Shown: piece after piece, positions 63,688 to 64,000 of the stretch | Layout: each line of letters opens with the position of its first letter | How positions within the stretch are numbered: position 1 is the stretch's first letter | DNA from: Amycolatopsis sp. FBCC-B4732 | GTDB lineage: Bacteria > Actinomycetota > Actinomycetes > Mycobacteriales > Pseudonocardiaceae | DNA length: 64,000 bases | Reading direction: 5' to 3' | Assembly (NCBI RefSeq): GCF_023008405.1 | Contig: NZ_CP095376.1 | Coordinates: 582,001-646,000 of the forward strand | The notes under the pieces: model-generated | The model's database searches: none | Told to the model about the DNA's origin: nothing | The model's input: only the letters and a program-made list of their open reading frames with translations | Made by a program: the position numbers and the translations under genes

Positions 63688-64000
63688 CCCCCTGGGGACC
63701 GCACCGCCGCGGGAGCGGCCGGCCGGGAGCCCCGGACCCGTCACGGCCGCGGCGGTGCAGTGAACGACCCTTTCATGTCGTCGGACGACATGAACGACCC
63801 TTTCATGTCGTTTTCAGGGCCGGGAGCGTTCGCCCGGCCGGCCTCCCGTCGGTGAGACACCCCGTTTCGTCGCCGACCTGCCCGTGCCTCCGCCGCCCCC
63901 GGGTCCCGGGCACCACGGGGTCGCCGACCGGCCGACAACGTTCGCCGAGCGGTGTCAGGAGACGAAAGCTGAACCGATCACGTTGGACACGTGGCGTCCC
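63688..64000. other. Right-end intergenic sequence
   Basis: Only repeat sequence and GC-rich spacer are seen between the end of the TPR-like gene and the end of the window. Short open frames, such as one on minus from 63938, have no supported start. Confidence 0.5.
63761..63810. repeat. Interspersed palindrome, copy 2 (with internal direct repeat)
   Basis: TTCATGTCGTC-G-GACGACATGAA at about 63771-63793 is the same core as the repeat at 31686-31740. Here GAACGACCCTTTCATGTCG occurs twice in direct orientation around it, so the outer arms are not complementary as in copy 1. Confidence 0.8.

Noticed and set aside
61332..63744. Minus-strand proteins opposite the TPR-like gene
   Set aside because: They mirror the repetitive Glu/Arg codons of the real plus-strand gene and have no supported starts.

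Overview
The window looks like chromosomal DNA of a high-GC actinobacterium of the Pseudonocardiaceae, most like Amycolatopsis. The evidence is the very high GC, frequent GTG starts behind AGGAG-type ribosome sites, long runs of genes with 4-nt ATGA overlaps, mycothiol-linked enzyme families and many export and flavoenzyme genes. This placement is inferred from style, not from a search.

About 0.6-49 kb is an accessory region rich in natural-product tailoring genes. 0.6-9 kb holds two copies of a two-gene SgcJ/EcaC (NTF2-fold) module, an O-methyltransferase with fossil paralogue tails behind it, two acyl-CoA-dehydrogenase-fold flavoproteins and a class III aminotransferase. 9-16.7 kb has a coupled pair of GMC oxidoreductases, an APC permease and two GT1 glycosyltransferases. 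16.9-25.5 kb has exporters, two three-domain sugar C-methyltransferases, a P450, a membrane acyltransferase, RmlB and a shortened sigma factor. 26-31.7 kb has an MFS protein, a bicovalent flavin oxidase, a Nudix protein and a coupled pair: a PatB/MalY-type C-S lyase and an amidohydrolase.

31.75-39.9 kb is one tightly overlapping nine-gene minus-strand operon: sugar phosphate cyclase, HAD phosphatase, RmlD-like reductase, BadF/BadG kinase, TIM-barrel isomerase, trehalose-synthase-like GT4, SDR, Mca-like mycothiol-conjugate amidase and a DsbA-fold protein. Together with the PatB-type lyase and a DinB/TIGR03086 protein at 48.6 kb, it suggests a cyclitol glycoside into which sulfur is introduced from mycothiol by a lincosamide-like logic. 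No PKS, NRPS or other scaffold enzyme is seen, so the cyclitol may itself be the scaffold. 40-49 kb holds further oxidoreductases, an O-acetyltransferase, an epimerase, a GH13 enzyme and a 14-copy 39-bp tandem repeat.

A tRNA-Arg(TCT) at 50 kb is followed by a small secreted inhibitor-like protein and a compact, apparently complete RiPP operon at 52.2-55.0 kb: MFS exporter, a 48-residue precursor with three decapeptide repeats each containing Asn-Thr-Cys, and a lone YcaO. These three are joined by stop/start overlaps, and the precursor-YcaO pair is the most striking compact system here. From 55.3 kb the content is mostly housekeeping: an orphan histidine kinase, a histidine phosphatase, a CopD-CtaG fusion, EttA and a long disordered TPR-like protein.
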